Shown: positions 36,344 to 45,182, counted from the first letter of the stretch. The stretch is DNA of 64,000 nt from Alphaproteobacteria bacterium (GCA_017307355.1 JAFKFG010000016.1:1-64000); one strand, 5' to 3'. A program made the numbers and translations. Notes: a model not told the origin generated them from the letters alone.

Positions 36344-37220
36344 TCTGGGCCTGCTCGCGGAACTGGTCGATCACCGCTTTCAACGCCAGCCCCACCCGGG
36401 TGAGCGCGATGTCGGCGGATTTGGAACAAAGGGTATTGGCTTCGCGGTTGAATTCCTGGGAGAGGAAATCCAGCTTGCGGCCCACCGCCTCGCGGCTCTT
36501 CAACAGTGTCCGCGCGTCCTGGACATGGGCCTTGAGACGGTCCAACTCCTCGCGCACATCGGCGCGGGTCGCCAGAACCGCGACTTCCTGCGCCAATCTC
36601 TCTTCGGAAACGGGCGCGCCGCTGAGCAATTCCTGCAGCTGCGCGGTCAATTTCTGGCGCAGCGCCTCGGGCTGTGCCGCCGCCAGGCTTTCGGCTTCGC
36701 CCACCAGCCGGGCGACTTCGTCCATCTGGGCGGTCAGGAGCTGCGCCAGCTTGGCCCCCTCGTTCATCCGTGCCCGGCTCAGCGCCTCGAACGTCACTGT
36801 CAGGCTTTTGAGGATCTGCGCATCGCGATGGCCGCGCGCGATCGGGTCCAGCGCGATCGAGTCTTCCTGCACGATCACGCCCTTGAGCGCCAGAAGGCCG
36901 TCGACGCGCGCGGGCGCCAGGCCCGTCTCCGCGGAAATCTCCCGCGCCAGTTTCACCGCGCTGGCCAGCGCCGCCGGGTCCACCCGCAGGCCCCGCGTTC
37001 CCGCATCGGTCTCCACCGTCAGTGCGATCTGGAAATTGCCCCGCCGGAAACGCTCGGCCGCCAGCATGCGGGCCGGCTGCTCCAGCGAATCATAGCCCGG
37101 CGGCGTACGCAGGCGCAGGTCCAGGCCGCGGCCATTGACGCTCTTGGCTTCCCAGCGCCAGCGCAACCCTTCATGGCTGCCCGCGCTTTCGGCAAAGCCG
37201 GTCATGCTGACGATACTCAT
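36333..37220 (-). CDS. yicC: YicC family endoribonuclease-type protein
   Basis: The 295-residue product has the YicC N-terminal opening MSIVSMTGFAESAG followed by SVNGRGLDLRLRTPPG. The DUF1732 C-terminal segment KLDFLSQEFNREANTLCSKSAD comes before the end. YicC proteins have been described as RNases affecting RyhB and other RNAs in E. coli; whether this protein has that activity is unknown. It is upstream of gmk with a short overlap and 128 bp downstream of mltG. Confidence 0.92.
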   Translation of the reverse strand: MSIVSMTGFAESAGSHEGLRWRWEAKSVNGRGLDLRLRTPPGYDSLEQPARMLAAERFRRGNFQIALTVETDAGTRGLRVDPAALASAVKLAREISAETGLAPARVDGLLALKGVIVQEDSIALDPIARGHRDAQILKSLTVTFEALSRARMNEGAKLAQLLTAQMDEVARLVGEAESLAAAQPEALRQKLTAQLQELLSGAPVSEERLAQEVAVLATRADVREELDRLKAHVQDARTLLKSREAVGRKLDFLSQEFNREANTLCSKSADIALTRVGLALKAVIDQFREQAQNVE

Positions 37221-37348
37221 GCGAAACTCCGGATTCGCGGGATTTTAGACGGCGCGCCCCGGAGCGCAATCCGAAAAGTGCGGTCGTTAGCGCCAGCGTC
37301 GCGCGACGTTTTCGGAAAAATTGCGCGACAAAACAAAAGAGTAGCCTG

Positions 37349-38413
37349 TCACCTTGCGCGGCGGCGGCGCTGGGCGGATTTCGCGCCCGATTTCGCCGCG
37401 GCTTTGGCCTTGGATTTGGCGGGCTTCGCCTCGGGCAGCGGCGGAAGCCCCTGGCGTGCCCGCTCCACCGCGCGCCACGCCACCACATTGCGCTCATGCT
37501 GCGCCATGGTGGCGGCGAAGACATGCCCGCCCTTGCCATTGGCGACGAAATAAAGATCGGCGCTGGCGGCCGGATTGAGCACCGCGGCGATGGAATCCTT
37601 GCCCGGATTGCAGATCGGCGTGGGCGGAAGTCCGGTGATCGCATAGGTGTTGTAGGGCGTGTCGGCCGCCAGCTCGCTTTCGCGGATCCCCCGTCCCAGG
37701 GGATAGCCCTTGGTGATGCCATAGATGATGGTGGGATCGGATTGCAGCTTCATTCCGGCCTTGAGCCGGTTGACGAACACGGCGGCGATATGGCGCCGCT
37801 CAGCCGGCAGCGCGGTTTCCTTTTCCACGATGGAGGCCAGGATCACGGCCTGTTCCGGCGTCGCCAGCGGCAAACCGGCGGCACGCTTGGCCCATTGCGC
37901 GTCCAGGAATTTCTTCTCGGCGCTTTCCATCCGGGAAATCATCTCCGCCCGGCTGGTGCCGCGGGTGAACAAATAGGTCTCGGGCAGAAGCGTGCCTTCG
38001 GCGGGGACAGGGCCCGCATCCTTCACCAGCACCGGATCGGCCGTCACCAGCTTGTGGATCATGTCGGAGGTGAGGCCCTCGGCGGCGGTCAGCTTGTGCT
38101 GGATGGATTTTCCTTCCACCAGGATCTTGGCGATGTCCGCCATGCTGGCAAAAGCCGGCAGGGCATATTCGCCCGCCTTAATTTTCGAATTGGCCCGGTG
38201 CAGGTAGAGTTCCGCTTCGAACAGAAGTGCATTGCCCACCGCGCCGGTCTTCTGGATCTGGATGGAGACGTCATGCGCGCGGCTTCCCGGCGCGATCAGC
38301 ACCACGCTTTCGCGCTTGGCGGCGCCCGGCGCCGTCCAGACCTCGTTGGCCCATTCCGCCACGCCGACGCCGATCACCCCCAGCAGCACCAGGAAGATCA
38401 GAAATCGAAACAT
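37349..38413 (-). CDS. mltG: Endolytic transglycosylase MltG
   Basis: MltG (YceG-like) cuts nascent peptidoglycan strands at the inner membrane and is thought to terminate their growth. The 354-residue product has one N-terminal transmembrane helix (FLIFLVLLGVIGVGVA), a LysM-like subdomain, and the catalytic region ILASIVEKETALPAERRH with its Glu. GITKGYPLGRGIRESEL and PYNTYAITGLPPTPICNPG follow. The C-terminus has a Lys/Ala-rich tail of about 25 residues, beyond the family core. Its start codon shares a base with the fabF stop codon. Confidence 0.94.
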   Translation of the reverse strand: MFRFLIFLVLLGVIGVGVAEWANEVWTAPGAAKRESVVLIAPGSRAHDVSIQIQKTGAVGNALLFEAELYLHRANSKIKAGEYALPAFASMADIAKILVEGKSIQHKLTAAEGLTSDMIHKLVTADPVLVKDAGPVPAEGTLLPETYLFTRGTSRAEMISRMESAEKKFLDAQWAKRAAGLPLATPEQAVILASIVEKETALPAERRHIAAVFVNRLKAGMKLQSDPTIIYGITKGYPLGRGIRESELAADTPYNTYAITGLPPTPICNPGKDSIAAVLNPAASADLYFVANGKGGHVFAATMAQHERNVVAWRAVERARQGLPPLPEAKPAKSKAKAAAKSGAKSAQRRRRAR

Positions 38414-39669
38414 CAGACCTTGGAGAGGATCAGCGCGGCGTTGGTGCCGCCGAAGCCGAAACTGTTGGACATGGCGACATTGACCTCATGATGCCGCGCC
38501 TTCTGCGGCACCAGATCCATCACGGTCGTCACGTCGGGATTTTCCAAATTGATGGTGGGCGGGAGCATGCTGTCGCGCATCGCCAGAAGGCAGAAGATCG
38601 CTTCCACCGCCCCGGCCGCGCCCAGAAGATGGCCGATAGAGGATTTGGTGGACGACATCGGCTTGCCCGGCGCCGCATTGCCCAACAGCCGTTCCACCGC
38701 GCCCAGTTCGATGCCGTCGGCCATGGTCGAAGTGCCATGGGCGTTGATGTAATCGATATCGGCGGCGGAAAGACCCGCGCGCTTCAGCGCCATCTGCATG
38801 GCGCGATAGCCGCCATTGCCGTCTTCCGAGGGGGCCGTGATATGGAAGGCGTCGCCGGAAAGGCCATAGCCTTTGACTTCGCCGTAAATCTTGGCGCCCC
38901 GCGCCTTGGCATGTTCCAGCTCTTCGAGCATCACCACGCCCGCGCCCTCGCCCATCACGAAGCCGTCGCGATCCTTGTCGTAAGGGCGCGATGCCTTTTC
39001 GGGCGTGTCGTTGAAGCCGGTGGAAAGCGCGCGGCAGGCATTGAAACCGGCGATACCGATGCGGCAGACCGCCGCCTCCGCCCCGCCCGCCAGCATCACA
39101 TCGGCATCGTCCAGCGCGATCAGCCGCGCCGCGTCGCCGATGGCATGCGCGCCGGTGGCGCAGGCCGTCACCACCGCGTGGTTGGGGCCTTTATAGCCAT
39201 GCTCGATCGAGGCATAGCCCGACACCAGATTGATCAGCCGCCCGGGAATGAAGAAGGGCGACAGCCGGCGAGGGCCTTTTTCATGCACCAGGATGGAACC
39301 GGCTTCGATTCCTTCTAGCCCCCCGATGCCCGAACCGATCAGAACGCCGGTCCGGTCACGGTCTTCCTCACTCTTGGGCTCCCAGCCGGAATCCACCACC
39401 GCCTGCTTGGCGGCAGCCAGGCCATAGATGATGAAATCATCCATGCGCCTCTGTTCCTTGGGATCGACCCACTGATCGGGATTGAAAGTGCCGTTCGCGC
39501 CATCACCCCGGGGCACCTGGCAAGCGATCTTCGTCGCCAGGTCCTCGGTCTTGAATTTGGTGATGGGGCTGGCGCCTGACTTGCCCGCCAGAAGGGCGGC
39601 CCAGCTTTCCTCCACGCCACATGCCAGCGGCGTGACCAAGCCCAGACCCGTTACAACTACCCGGCGCAT
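38413..39669 (-). CDS. fabF: 3-oxoacyl-ACP synthase II
   Basis: FabF condenses malonyl-ACP with acyl-ACP in fatty-acid elongation. The 418-residue product has MRRVVVTGLGLVTPL at its start. The active-site Cys is in VTACATGAHAIGDAARL, and the two His residues are in NAHGTSTMADGIELGA and KSSIGHLLGAAGAV. The ATG at 39669 is preferred over a TTG three codons upstream. The gene lies ten bases downstream of acpP and shares its stop with the mltG start. Confidence 0.97.
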   Translation of the reverse strand: MRRVVVTGLGLVTPLACGVEESWAALLAGKSGASPITKFKTEDLATKIACQVPRGDGANGTFNPDQWVDPKEQRRMDDFIIYGLAAAKQAVVDSGWEPKSEEDRDRTGVLIGSGIGGLEGIEAGSILVHEKGPRRLSPFFIPGRLINLVSGYASIEHGYKGPNHAVVTACATGAHAIGDAARLIALDDADVMLAGGAEAAVCRIGIAGFNACRALSTGFNDTPEKASRPYDKDRDGFVMGEGAGVVMLEELEHAKARGAKIYGEVKGYGLSGDAFHITAPSEDGNGGYRAMQMALKRAGLSAADIDYINAHGTSTMADGIELGAVERLLGNAAPGKPMSSTKSSIGHLLGAAGAVEAIFCLLAMRDSMLPPTINLENPDVTTVMDLVPQKARHHEVNVAMSNSFGFGGTNAALILSKV

Positions 39670-39679
39670 GGGGCGCAAA

Positions 39680-39916
39680 TCAGGCGTTGGCTTTGTCGAT
39701 ATATTTGACCGCGTCGCCGACCGTCACGATGGATTCCGCCGCATCGTCGGGAATTTCGATTCCGAATTCCTCTTCGAACGCCATCACCAGCTCGACGGTA
39801 TCGAGGCTGTCGGCACCCAGATCTTCAATGAAGGACGCATTGTCGGTGACCTTCTCGGCATCGACATTCAGATGCTCGACGACGATCTTCTTCACGCGTT
39901 CCGCAGTATCGCTCAT
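39680..39916 (-). CDS. acpP: Acyl carrier protein
   Basis: The 78-residue acidic protein carries growing acyl chains on a phosphopantetheine attached to Ser37 in [18 protein letters not shown]. Length and sequence are canonical. An AGGAGAGG-type Shine-Dalgarno sequence precedes the start. The 153 bp between fabG and acpP lack a gene and probably hold a separate acpP promoter, as expected for a highly expressed protein; I see only a weak -10-like TATGTT. Confidence 0.98.
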   Translation of the reverse strand: MSDTAERVKKIVVEHLNVDAEKVTDNASFIEDLGADSLDTVELVMAFEEEFGIEIPDDAAESIVTVGDAVKYIDKANA

Positions 39917-40069
39917 GGACTTTAAAGCCTCTCCTAGATTTCAAACCCGAACCATCAGAAACGGCCGGGACCTCACTTGCTTCCAATTGGGGGTGCTTCG
40001 TGGGTGGCCGGTTTGGTAACATAATCGTTCCGGCCCCGCCACTTCACATTTAACCCTTTGATTTTCCTG

Positions 40070-40810
40070 TCATAACATCGCCATTCCGCCATTGACCTGA
40101 ATGGTTTCGCCGGTGACATAGGCAGCCTCCGGCGACGCCAGATAGACCACGGCAGCCGCGATTTCCTCCGGCATGCCCATGCGTCCGGCGGGAATGCGGG
40201 TGGCGATGGTTTCCTTCTGCTGGTCGGTCAGCACATCGGTCATGGCGGTCTGGATGAAGCCCGGCGCCACCGCATTGACGGTGATGTTGCGCGACGCGAC
40301 TTCCGCCGCCAGGGATTTGGTCATGCCCACCAGGCCCGCCTTGGCGGCGGCATAATTGCCCTGGCCGGGATTGCCGGTGGCGCCCACCACCGAGGTGATC
40401 TGGATGATCCGGCCCCAGCGCTTCTTCATCATGCCGCGCAGGACGGCGCGCGAAAGACGGAAGGCGGCGGTGAGATTGACCGCGATCACCTGGTCCCACT
40501 CTTCATCCTTCATGCGCATGAAGAGATTGTCGCGGGTGATGCCGGCATTGTTGACCAGGATATCGATGCCGGCACCCGCGGCTTCTTCCGCGGCCTTGGG
40601 CAAGGCTTCGACCGAGGCGATGTCGGAAAGATTGGCGGGCGCGATGAAGGCGCGCGAACCCAGTTCGGCCTTCACCGCTTCCAGTGCTTCGGCCCGGGTG
40701 CCCGAGAGGATCACCGTCGCGCCCTGCGCGTGCAGGGCCTTGGCGATGGCGCCGCCAATGCCGCCGGATGCGCCCGTGACGAGCGCTGTTTTTCCTGTCA
40801 GATCAAACAT
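40070..40810 (-). CDS. fabG: 3-oxoacyl-ACP reductase
   Basis: FabG reduces 3-oxoacyl-ACP with NADPH. The 246-residue SDR protein has TGASGGIG near residues 12-19, NNAGITRDNLFMRM, and the catalytic Ser and Tyr-x3-Lys in QITSVVGATGNPGQGNYAAAK. The ATG at 40810 overlaps the fabD stop (TGATG), which supports it as the true fatty-acid-synthesis reductase rather than one of the other SDRs in this window. Confidence 0.97.
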   Translation of the reverse strand: MFDLTGKTALVTGASGGIGGAIAKALHAQGATVILSGTRAEALEAVKAELGSRAFIAPANLSDIASVEALPKAAEEAAGAGIDILVNNAGITRDNLFMRMKDEEWDQVIAVNLTAAFRLSRAVLRGMMKKRWGRIIQITSVVGATGNPGQGNYAAAKAGLVGMTKSLAAEVASRNITVNAVAPGFIQTAMTDVLTDQQKETIATRIPAGRMGMPEEIAAAVVYLASPEAAYVTGETIQVNGGMAML

Positions 40811-41754
40811 CACAGCACCTTTGCGAAAGCTTCGATTTCGTCCGGCGTATCGAGGGTGACGGTCTGCAGATCTTTGTCAATTCGTTTGACCATGCCGGTC
40901 AGGACTTTATTGCCGCCCATCTCGACCGTGGCGTCCACGCCCAGCCCTTTGAGCGCCAGGATGCTTTCGCGCCAGCGCACCCGTCCGGTGACCTGCTCCA
41001 CCAGAAGACGGCGCACCATTTCGGGTTCGACGGTCTCGGCCGCCGTCACATTGGCCAGCACCGGCACGGCCAGAGGCCGGATGGTCACTTTGGCCAAGGC
41101 TTCGGCCATCCCGTCGGCGGCGGGCTGCATCAACGGGCAATGAAACGGCGCGGACACGGACAAGGGGATGGCGCGCTTGACGCCCTTGGCCTTGGCGATA
41201 TCGGCGACCCGGTCCATCGCGTCTTTGGATCCCGACAGCACTACCTGCCCCGGCGCATTGTCATTGGCGACGACGCAAACGCCGCCGCCCGCCGCAGCTT
41301 CCTTCGCCACCGCTTCGGCGGTTTCGATATCAGCGCCGATCAGCGCGATCATGGCGCCCTCGCCCACCGCCACCGCGGACTGCATCGCCTGCCCACGAAT
41401 TTTGAGAAGCCTGGCGGTATCCGCCAGGCTGAAAGCGCCCGCCGCGCACAAAGCAGAATACTCGCCCAACGAATGACCGGCGACCAGGCGCGCATGGCGG
41501 GCGATATCCAGGCCGCCATCCTTTTGCAGGACGCGGATCACGGCCAGGCTTGCGGCCATGATGGCGGGCTGGGCGTTCTCGGTCAGTGTCAGATCGCTGT
41601 CCGGGCCGTTCCACATCAAGGCGGATAATTTCTGCGACAGCGCGTCATCGACTTCCTGGAAAACCTCGCGGGCAGACGCGAAAGCGTCGGCCAGCGCCTT
41701 GCCCATGCCGACCGCCTGGCTGCCCTGTCCGGGAAATAAAAATGCGCGATTCAT
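40810..41754 (-). CDS. fabD: Malonyl-CoA:ACP acyltransferase
   Basis: FabD loads malonate from CoA onto ACP. The 314-residue product has FLFPGQGSQAVGMG, the nucleophilic Ser in VAGHSLGEYSAL, and a later catalytic His in SAPFHCPLMQPA. The ATG at 41754 is preferred to a TTG five codons upstream. It is the first gene of fabD-fabG-acpP-fabF-mltG-yicC-gmk. The upstream gene on the same strand is a GNAT acetyltransferase, 35 bp away. Confidence 0.97.
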   Translation of the reverse strand: MNRAFLFPGQGSQAVGMGKALADAFASAREVFQEVDDALSQKLSALMWNGPDSDLTLTENAQPAIMAASLAVIRVLQKDGGLDIARHARLVAGHSLGEYSALCAAGAFSLADTARLLKIRGQAMQSAVAVGEGAMIALIGADIETAEAVAKEAAAGGGVCVVANDNAPGQVVLSGSKDAMDRVADIAKAKGVKRAIPLSVSAPFHCPLMQPAADGMAEALAKVTIRPLAVPVLANVTAAETVEPEMVRRLLVEQVTGRVRWRESILALKGLGVDATVEMGGNKVLTGMVKRIDKDLQTVTLDTPDEIEAFAKVL

Positions 41755-41789
41755 CGTGGCGGCAGACAAACCAAGAGCCCGTGATCAAG

Positions 41790-42233
41790 TCAAGCGGAAC
41801 CGGGCCGGCCCGGTTTGCGCAGCACTTTCTCCATCATGATGCTGGGCACGGTGCCATAGCCGATCCGCTCATAGAAGCGCACCGCCTCCGCATTCGCGGA
41901 CCGCACCGTCAGATGGATATCGATCACGTCCCGCGCTGCCAGCCATTCTTCGGCGGCATGCACCAGGTCGCGGCCCGTGCCATGACCGCGCCGGGCCGGA
42001 TCCACGGAAACATAATGCAGCCAGCCCCGGTTGCTGTCATAGCCCACCGCGATGCTGCCGATCAGCGCGCCCGCCGGATTCAGGGCCACCAGAATATCAG
42101 ACGCGGGCCTGGCGCGCACGGCGTGAAAGTCGTGCACCGGATCGCTGTTTCCGATCACCAGCCCGCAGGCACGCCAAAGCGCGATCACCGCCGCTTCGTC
42201 TTCCGCCGCCGCGCCGCGAATGCGCGCCGTCAT
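41790..42233 (-). CDS. GNAT family N-acetyltransferase (downstream paralogue)
   Basis: The 147-residue product starts MTARIRGAAAEDEAAVIALW. It shows the GNAT fold: the strand-4 segment LHYVSVDPARRGHGTGRDLVHAAEEWL, with the Rx2Gx(G/A)-type acetyl-CoA loop, and NAEAVRFYERIGYG at the end. This resembles RimI/YpeA-type acetyltransferases; the substrate is unknown. It overlaps the upstream GNAT gene by four bases (ATGA), and both look like duplicates of one ancestor (similar VIGSI/IGSIAVGYDSNRGW and IVAGYDGYRG segments). Confidence 0.85.
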   Translation of the reverse strand: MTARIRGAAAEDEAAVIALWRACGLVIGNSDPVHDFHAVRARPASDILVALNPAGALIGSIAVGYDSNRGWLHYVSVDPARRGHGTGRDLVHAAEEWLAARDVIDIHLTVRSANAEAVRFYERIGYGTVPSIMMEKVLRKPGRPGSA

Positions 42234-42664
42234 GGCGGATCGCCTGCCGCGACCAGTTTTCCCATGCTGATGCGATCTTCCACGGCATAGCCCAGGCCGC
42301 GATAGAAGCTGGCGACCGCATGGTTGGCGGCACGGATCTGGAGATTGATCTTGGTGCATCCCAGGGCGCGGAGCCGGGCCTCGGCTTTGTGCACCAGGAG
42401 GATGCCCACGCCCTGCCTGCGATAGGCTTTGAGGACCGCGACACGGTTGATATGGCCGCGATAGCCGTCGTAGCCGGCGACGATCGAGCCGATCACGCGC
42501 CCGCCATCGCGCGCGACCAGGAACAGCTCCGGCTGGAACGCCAGCTTCGCAGGCGCGGCCGCATCGGCGCGATGACGCGGTTCGTCATCGGGAAAGGCTT
42601 CGCGCCACAAAGCATCAATGCCCGCCAGATCCTCGTTGGAACAGACATCGATATCGACACTCAT
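42230..42664 (-). CDS. GNAT family N-acetyltransferase (upstream paralogue)
   Basis: The 144-residue product starts MSVDIDVCSNEDLAGIDALW. It has the acetyl-CoA loop in INRVAVLKAYRRQGVGILLVHKAEARL and the C-terminal block NHAVASFYRGLGYAVEDRISMGK, which resembles YpeA-like acetyltransferases. Substrate is unknown. It overlaps the MFS transporter gene by four bases and the next GNAT gene by four. The three-gene arrangement suggests that transport and acetylation of one compound may be linked, which is inference only. Confidence 0.85.
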   Translation of the reverse strand: MSVDIDVCSNEDLAGIDALWREAFPDDEPRHRADAAAPAKLAFQPELFLVARDGGRVIGSIVAGYDGYRGHINRVAVLKAYRRQGVGILLVHKAEARLRALGCTKINLQIRAANHAVASFYRGLGYAVEDRISMGKLVAAGDPP

Positions 42665-43956
42665 GTCTTCGCCGTCCGGAAGAAAGCACGCCCGATCACC
42701 AGAGTGGATATGCCCGCGAATGCCAGCATCGCCGCCAGCGCCAGCATGCCCATGGTGTATGTGCCGGTGGATTGCTTCAGCCAGCCCATCAATGTGGGAC
42801 CGAAGAAGCCGCCCAGGTTGGAAAAGGAATTGAGCAGCGCCAATCCGCCAGCTGCGGCCATGCCGCGCAGGATCGCGGTGGGCAAGGTCCAGAACACCGC
42901 CAGCGCGCCATAAATCCCGAATGCCGCCAGGCAGAAGCACAGCATGATCAGCACGGGATTGGCGAACAGCACGGCCCCGCTCAATCCCAGTGCGCCGGCA
43001 AAGGCCGCGCCCGCCACATGCCAGACCCGGTCGCCGGTGCGGTCGCTGGAAAGCCCCAAAAGCACCATGCCCACCATGCTCACCACATAGGGCAAGGCGA
43101 CCAGGAAGCCGGTTTCCAGATTGGAGAAGCCCAGATCCTTGATCATCTGCGGCATCCACAGGCCCATGCCGTAAAGCCCAATCACGATGGAGAAATCGGG
43201 AATGATGAAGATCCAGATGCGCTTGTCGGCCAGCATCTCCCAGAAGCCGGACATGGTGTGCTTGCCCACATCGCGCCGGCGGTCGTCCGCCAAACGCGCT
43301 TCCAGGATTTGCTTCTCGTCCGCGCTGAGCCAGGGCGCGGTGGCCGGCCGGTCGGGCAGAAGCCAGAGCACGGCGACACCCAGCACCAGGGACGGCAGCC
43401 CTTCCAGCAACAGCATCCATTGCCAGCCATGCAGGATGCCGTTGAAGCCCAGCAGCCAGCCGGAAAGCGGCGCGCCGATCACGCTGGCGGCCGGCACCGC
43501 CGCCAGGAACAGCGCGATGAAGCGCGCCCGCGTCGCCTGGGGAAACCAATAGGTCATGTAGAGGATCATGCCGGGATAAAGGCCCGCCTCCGCCAGCCCC
43601 AAGAGGAAGCGCAGAATGTAGAAGGATGTGGGCCCCTGCACGAAGGCGGTCGCCATCGAGATCAGGCCCCAGGTGACCATGATGCGGCACATCCACAGTC
43701 GGGCGCCGAACTTCTCCAGCATTACGTTCGAGGGAATTTCGAACAGGAAATAGCCCCAGAAGAAAATCCCCGCGCCCAGGCTGAACACTACGGGCGAAAA
43801 ACCCAGATCCTGCTTCATGGTGAGGATGGCGAAGCCGACATTCACCCGGTCCAGGAAACTGGCCACATACATCAGGGCCATCACCGGAATCAGCCGGCGC
43901 GCGGCCCGCGCCAGAATCGCGTCCGCGCGCGCATCCTTCTGAATCGTATCCGCCAT
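42661..43956 (-). CDS. MFS transporter, anion:cation symporter (ACS) type
   Basis: The product has about 431 residues from MADTIQ at 43956 (an ATG six codons earlier is possible) and twelve hydrophobic segments. The opening RRLIPVMALMYVASFLDRVNVGFAILTMKQDLG and GYFLFEIPSNVMLEKFGARLW are typical of the ACS family (phthalate, tartrate, glucarate and similar organic acids). The substrate cannot be assigned. It is translationally coupled to two GNAT genes downstream through ATGA overlaps. Confidence 0.88.
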   Translation of the reverse strand: MADTIQKDARADAILARAARRLIPVMALMYVASFLDRVNVGFAILTMKQDLGFSPVVFSLGAGIFFWGYFLFEIPSNVMLEKFGARLWMCRIMVTWGLISMATAFVQGPTSFYILRFLLGLAEAGLYPGMILYMTYWFPQATRARFIALFLAAVPAASVIGAPLSGWLLGFNGILHGWQWMLLLEGLPSLVLGVAVLWLLPDRPATAPWLSADEKQILEARLADDRRRDVGKHTMSGFWEMLADKRIWIFIIPDFSIVIGLYGMGLWMPQMIKDLGFSNLETGFLVALPYVVSMVGMVLLGLSSDRTGDRVWHVAGAAFAGALGLSGAVLFANPVLIMLCFCLAAFGIYGALAVFWTLPTAILRGMAAAGGLALLNSFSNLGGFFGPTLMGWLKQSTGTYTMGMLALAAMLAFAGISTLVIGRAFFRTAKT

Positions 43957-44090
43957 CCGCCCCGCCCGTTTCATTGCCGCGCCGTAATCACGGCGTCATG
44001 CGCCGTTCAAGGCTGGGCTGCAAACTCGCTTTGAAGAATCGCAGCCCGTCCATCCGGCTTTTCGTGAGACTATCTGTCGTGGAGATCGCA

Positions 44091-44228
44091 ATGAAAACCC
44101 TCATCATTTCCGTCCTGGCCCTGACCGTGCTGGGTGCATCGGTTGCCGCCGCCGCCCCGGTTCGCCATCGCCACCATCACAAGGTCTGCTCGATGCGGCA
44201 CCATCACCGCGTCTGCCACTGGGTCTGA
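44091..44228 (+). CDS. Small secreted His-rich peptide (HHHH-motif type)
   Basis: This is a 45-residue product beginning MKTLIISVLALTVLGASVAA, a clear Sec signal peptide likely cut before APVRH. The mature part of about 24 residues holds eight His and two Cys in two related units, HHHKVCSM and HHHRVCHW. A GGAGA ribosome-binding site lies seven bases upstream. The composition suggests metal binding in the periplasm, but this is inference. Similar tiny proteins are labelled HHHH-motif proteins in alphaproteobacterial annotations, with no known function. A longer upstream frame exists, but it lacks a signal peptide position. Confidence 0.7.
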   Translation: MKTLIISVLALTVLGASVAAAAPVRHRHHHKVCSMRHHHRVCHWV

Positions 44229-44322
44229 CGGCAGATCGACCCGGGACCATCCAAAACGTCTTTGATTTTCCTGGGTTTTTTGTGTTCCCGCGCCCGGCCA
44301 GGCCTGTCCGGGCAGGTTTTCC

Positions 44323-44351
44323 TTGCTGGTTCAGGGGCTTTCCCCTATATC
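44323..44351 (+). promoter_or_regulatory. Putative promoter of rpsF-rpsR-rplI
   Basis: TTGCTG and TATATC are separated by 17 bases, about 130 bases before the rpsF start. The 252-bp gap upstream of rpsF has no other gene. The leader from about 44352 to 44480 contains GC-rich hairpin potential and ends with GGACCGGACGG. It may hold the S6:S18 autoregulatory site known upstream of rpsF in many bacteria; I could not fold it with confidence. Confidence 0.4.
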
Positions 44352-44480
44352 GCCGCACGGCTGCGGTCGCCGGACACCCCTTTCGGGGCAGCGTGATGTC
44401 ACGCGGGTTCGTCGAGCCGAAGCGGTTTTGGGGCGGTCCGCCCTGCGCCGCTCCGCTGCCAAGACAAGGACCGGACGGAC

Positions 44481-44855
44481 ATGGCTCTTTACGAGCATCT
44501 CCTGATCGCGCGCCAGGATATCAGCGCGCAAGCGGTGGACGCACTCGCCACCCATCTCAAAACCATCGTCGAAGGCGAAGGCGGCAAGGTCGAGAAGCAG
44601 GAATATTGGGGCCTGCGCGGACTTGCCTATCGCATCAAGAAGAACCGCAAGGGCCATTATGTGCTCCTCAACATCAACGCGCCGTCGGGCGCGGTGATCG
44701 AGCTGGAGCGGCAGCTCAAGATCAACGAAGACGTGCTGCGCTTCATCACCGTCAAGGTCGACCAGTTCGACGTCTCGTCGAACAAGAACCGCCGCGACGA
44801 CAATGAAACGCCGCGCGCCAAGCCGGAAGGCGAAGCCACTGAGGAGGCTGCATAA
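44481..44855 (+). CDS. rpsF: 30S ribosomal protein bS6
   Basis: bS6 is a small-subunit protein that binds 16S rRNA as a heterodimer with bS18. The 124-residue product starts [22 protein letters not shown] and has [23 protein letters not shown], typical of the family, and FITVKVDQF near the core end. The C-terminal about 25 residues are acidic and low-complexity, as in other alphaproteobacteria. Its stop overlaps the rpsR start (TAATG). Confidence 0.98.
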   Translation: MALYEHLLIARQDISAQAVDALATHLKTIVEGEGGKVEKQEYWGLRGLAYRIKKNRKGHYVLLNINAPSGAVIELERQLKINEDVLRFITVKVDQFDVSSNKNRRDDNETPRAKPEGEATEEAA

Positions 44856-45172
44856 TGAGCTATGGTGGAAATCGTGAAGGCGGCCGAGATCGCGAAGGCG
44901 GCCGTGGCGGCGATCGTGAAGGCGGACGCGGTGGCGATCGTGACGGCGCGCGCCGTCCCTTCTTCCGTCGCAAGAAGACCGACCCCTTCTCCGGCGCCAA
45001 TGCGCCCAAGATCGACTATAAGGATGTGAAGCTCTTGCAGCGTTACATCTCCGAGCGCGGCAAGATCGTTCCGTCGCGCATCACCGCGGTCTCGAACAAG
45101 AACCAGCGTGCCCTGGCGAACGCGATCAAGCGCGCCCGTTTCATGGCCCTGCTGCCTTACGTCGTGAAGTGA
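44855..45172 (+). CDS. rpsR: 30S ribosomal protein bS18 with Gly/Arg-rich N-terminal extension
   Basis: Residues about 36-105 are a normal bS18 core ([59 protein letters not shown]). The first about 35 residues are unusual: repeated units of the type REGGRGGD (for example [13 protein letters not shown]), encoded by an imperfect DNA tandem repeat at about 44873-44945. The extension is RGG-like and could contact RNA. The start shares a base with the rpsF stop, and an ATG inside the core could not replace it without losing conserved residues, so the extension is probably translated. Confidence 0.95.
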   Translation: MSYGGNREGGRDREGGRGGDREGGRGGDRDGARRPFFRRKKTDPFSGANAPKIDYKDVKLLQRYISERGKIVPSRITAVSNKNQRALANAIKRARFMALLPYVVK

Positions 45173-45182
45173 GGACCTGACC

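Noticed and set aside
44873..44945. Tandem repeat that could be read as a CRISPR-like or minisatellite array
   Set aside because: Units are imperfect, in frame, about 24 bases, and code for the Gly/Arg-rich bS18 extension; there are no spacers.
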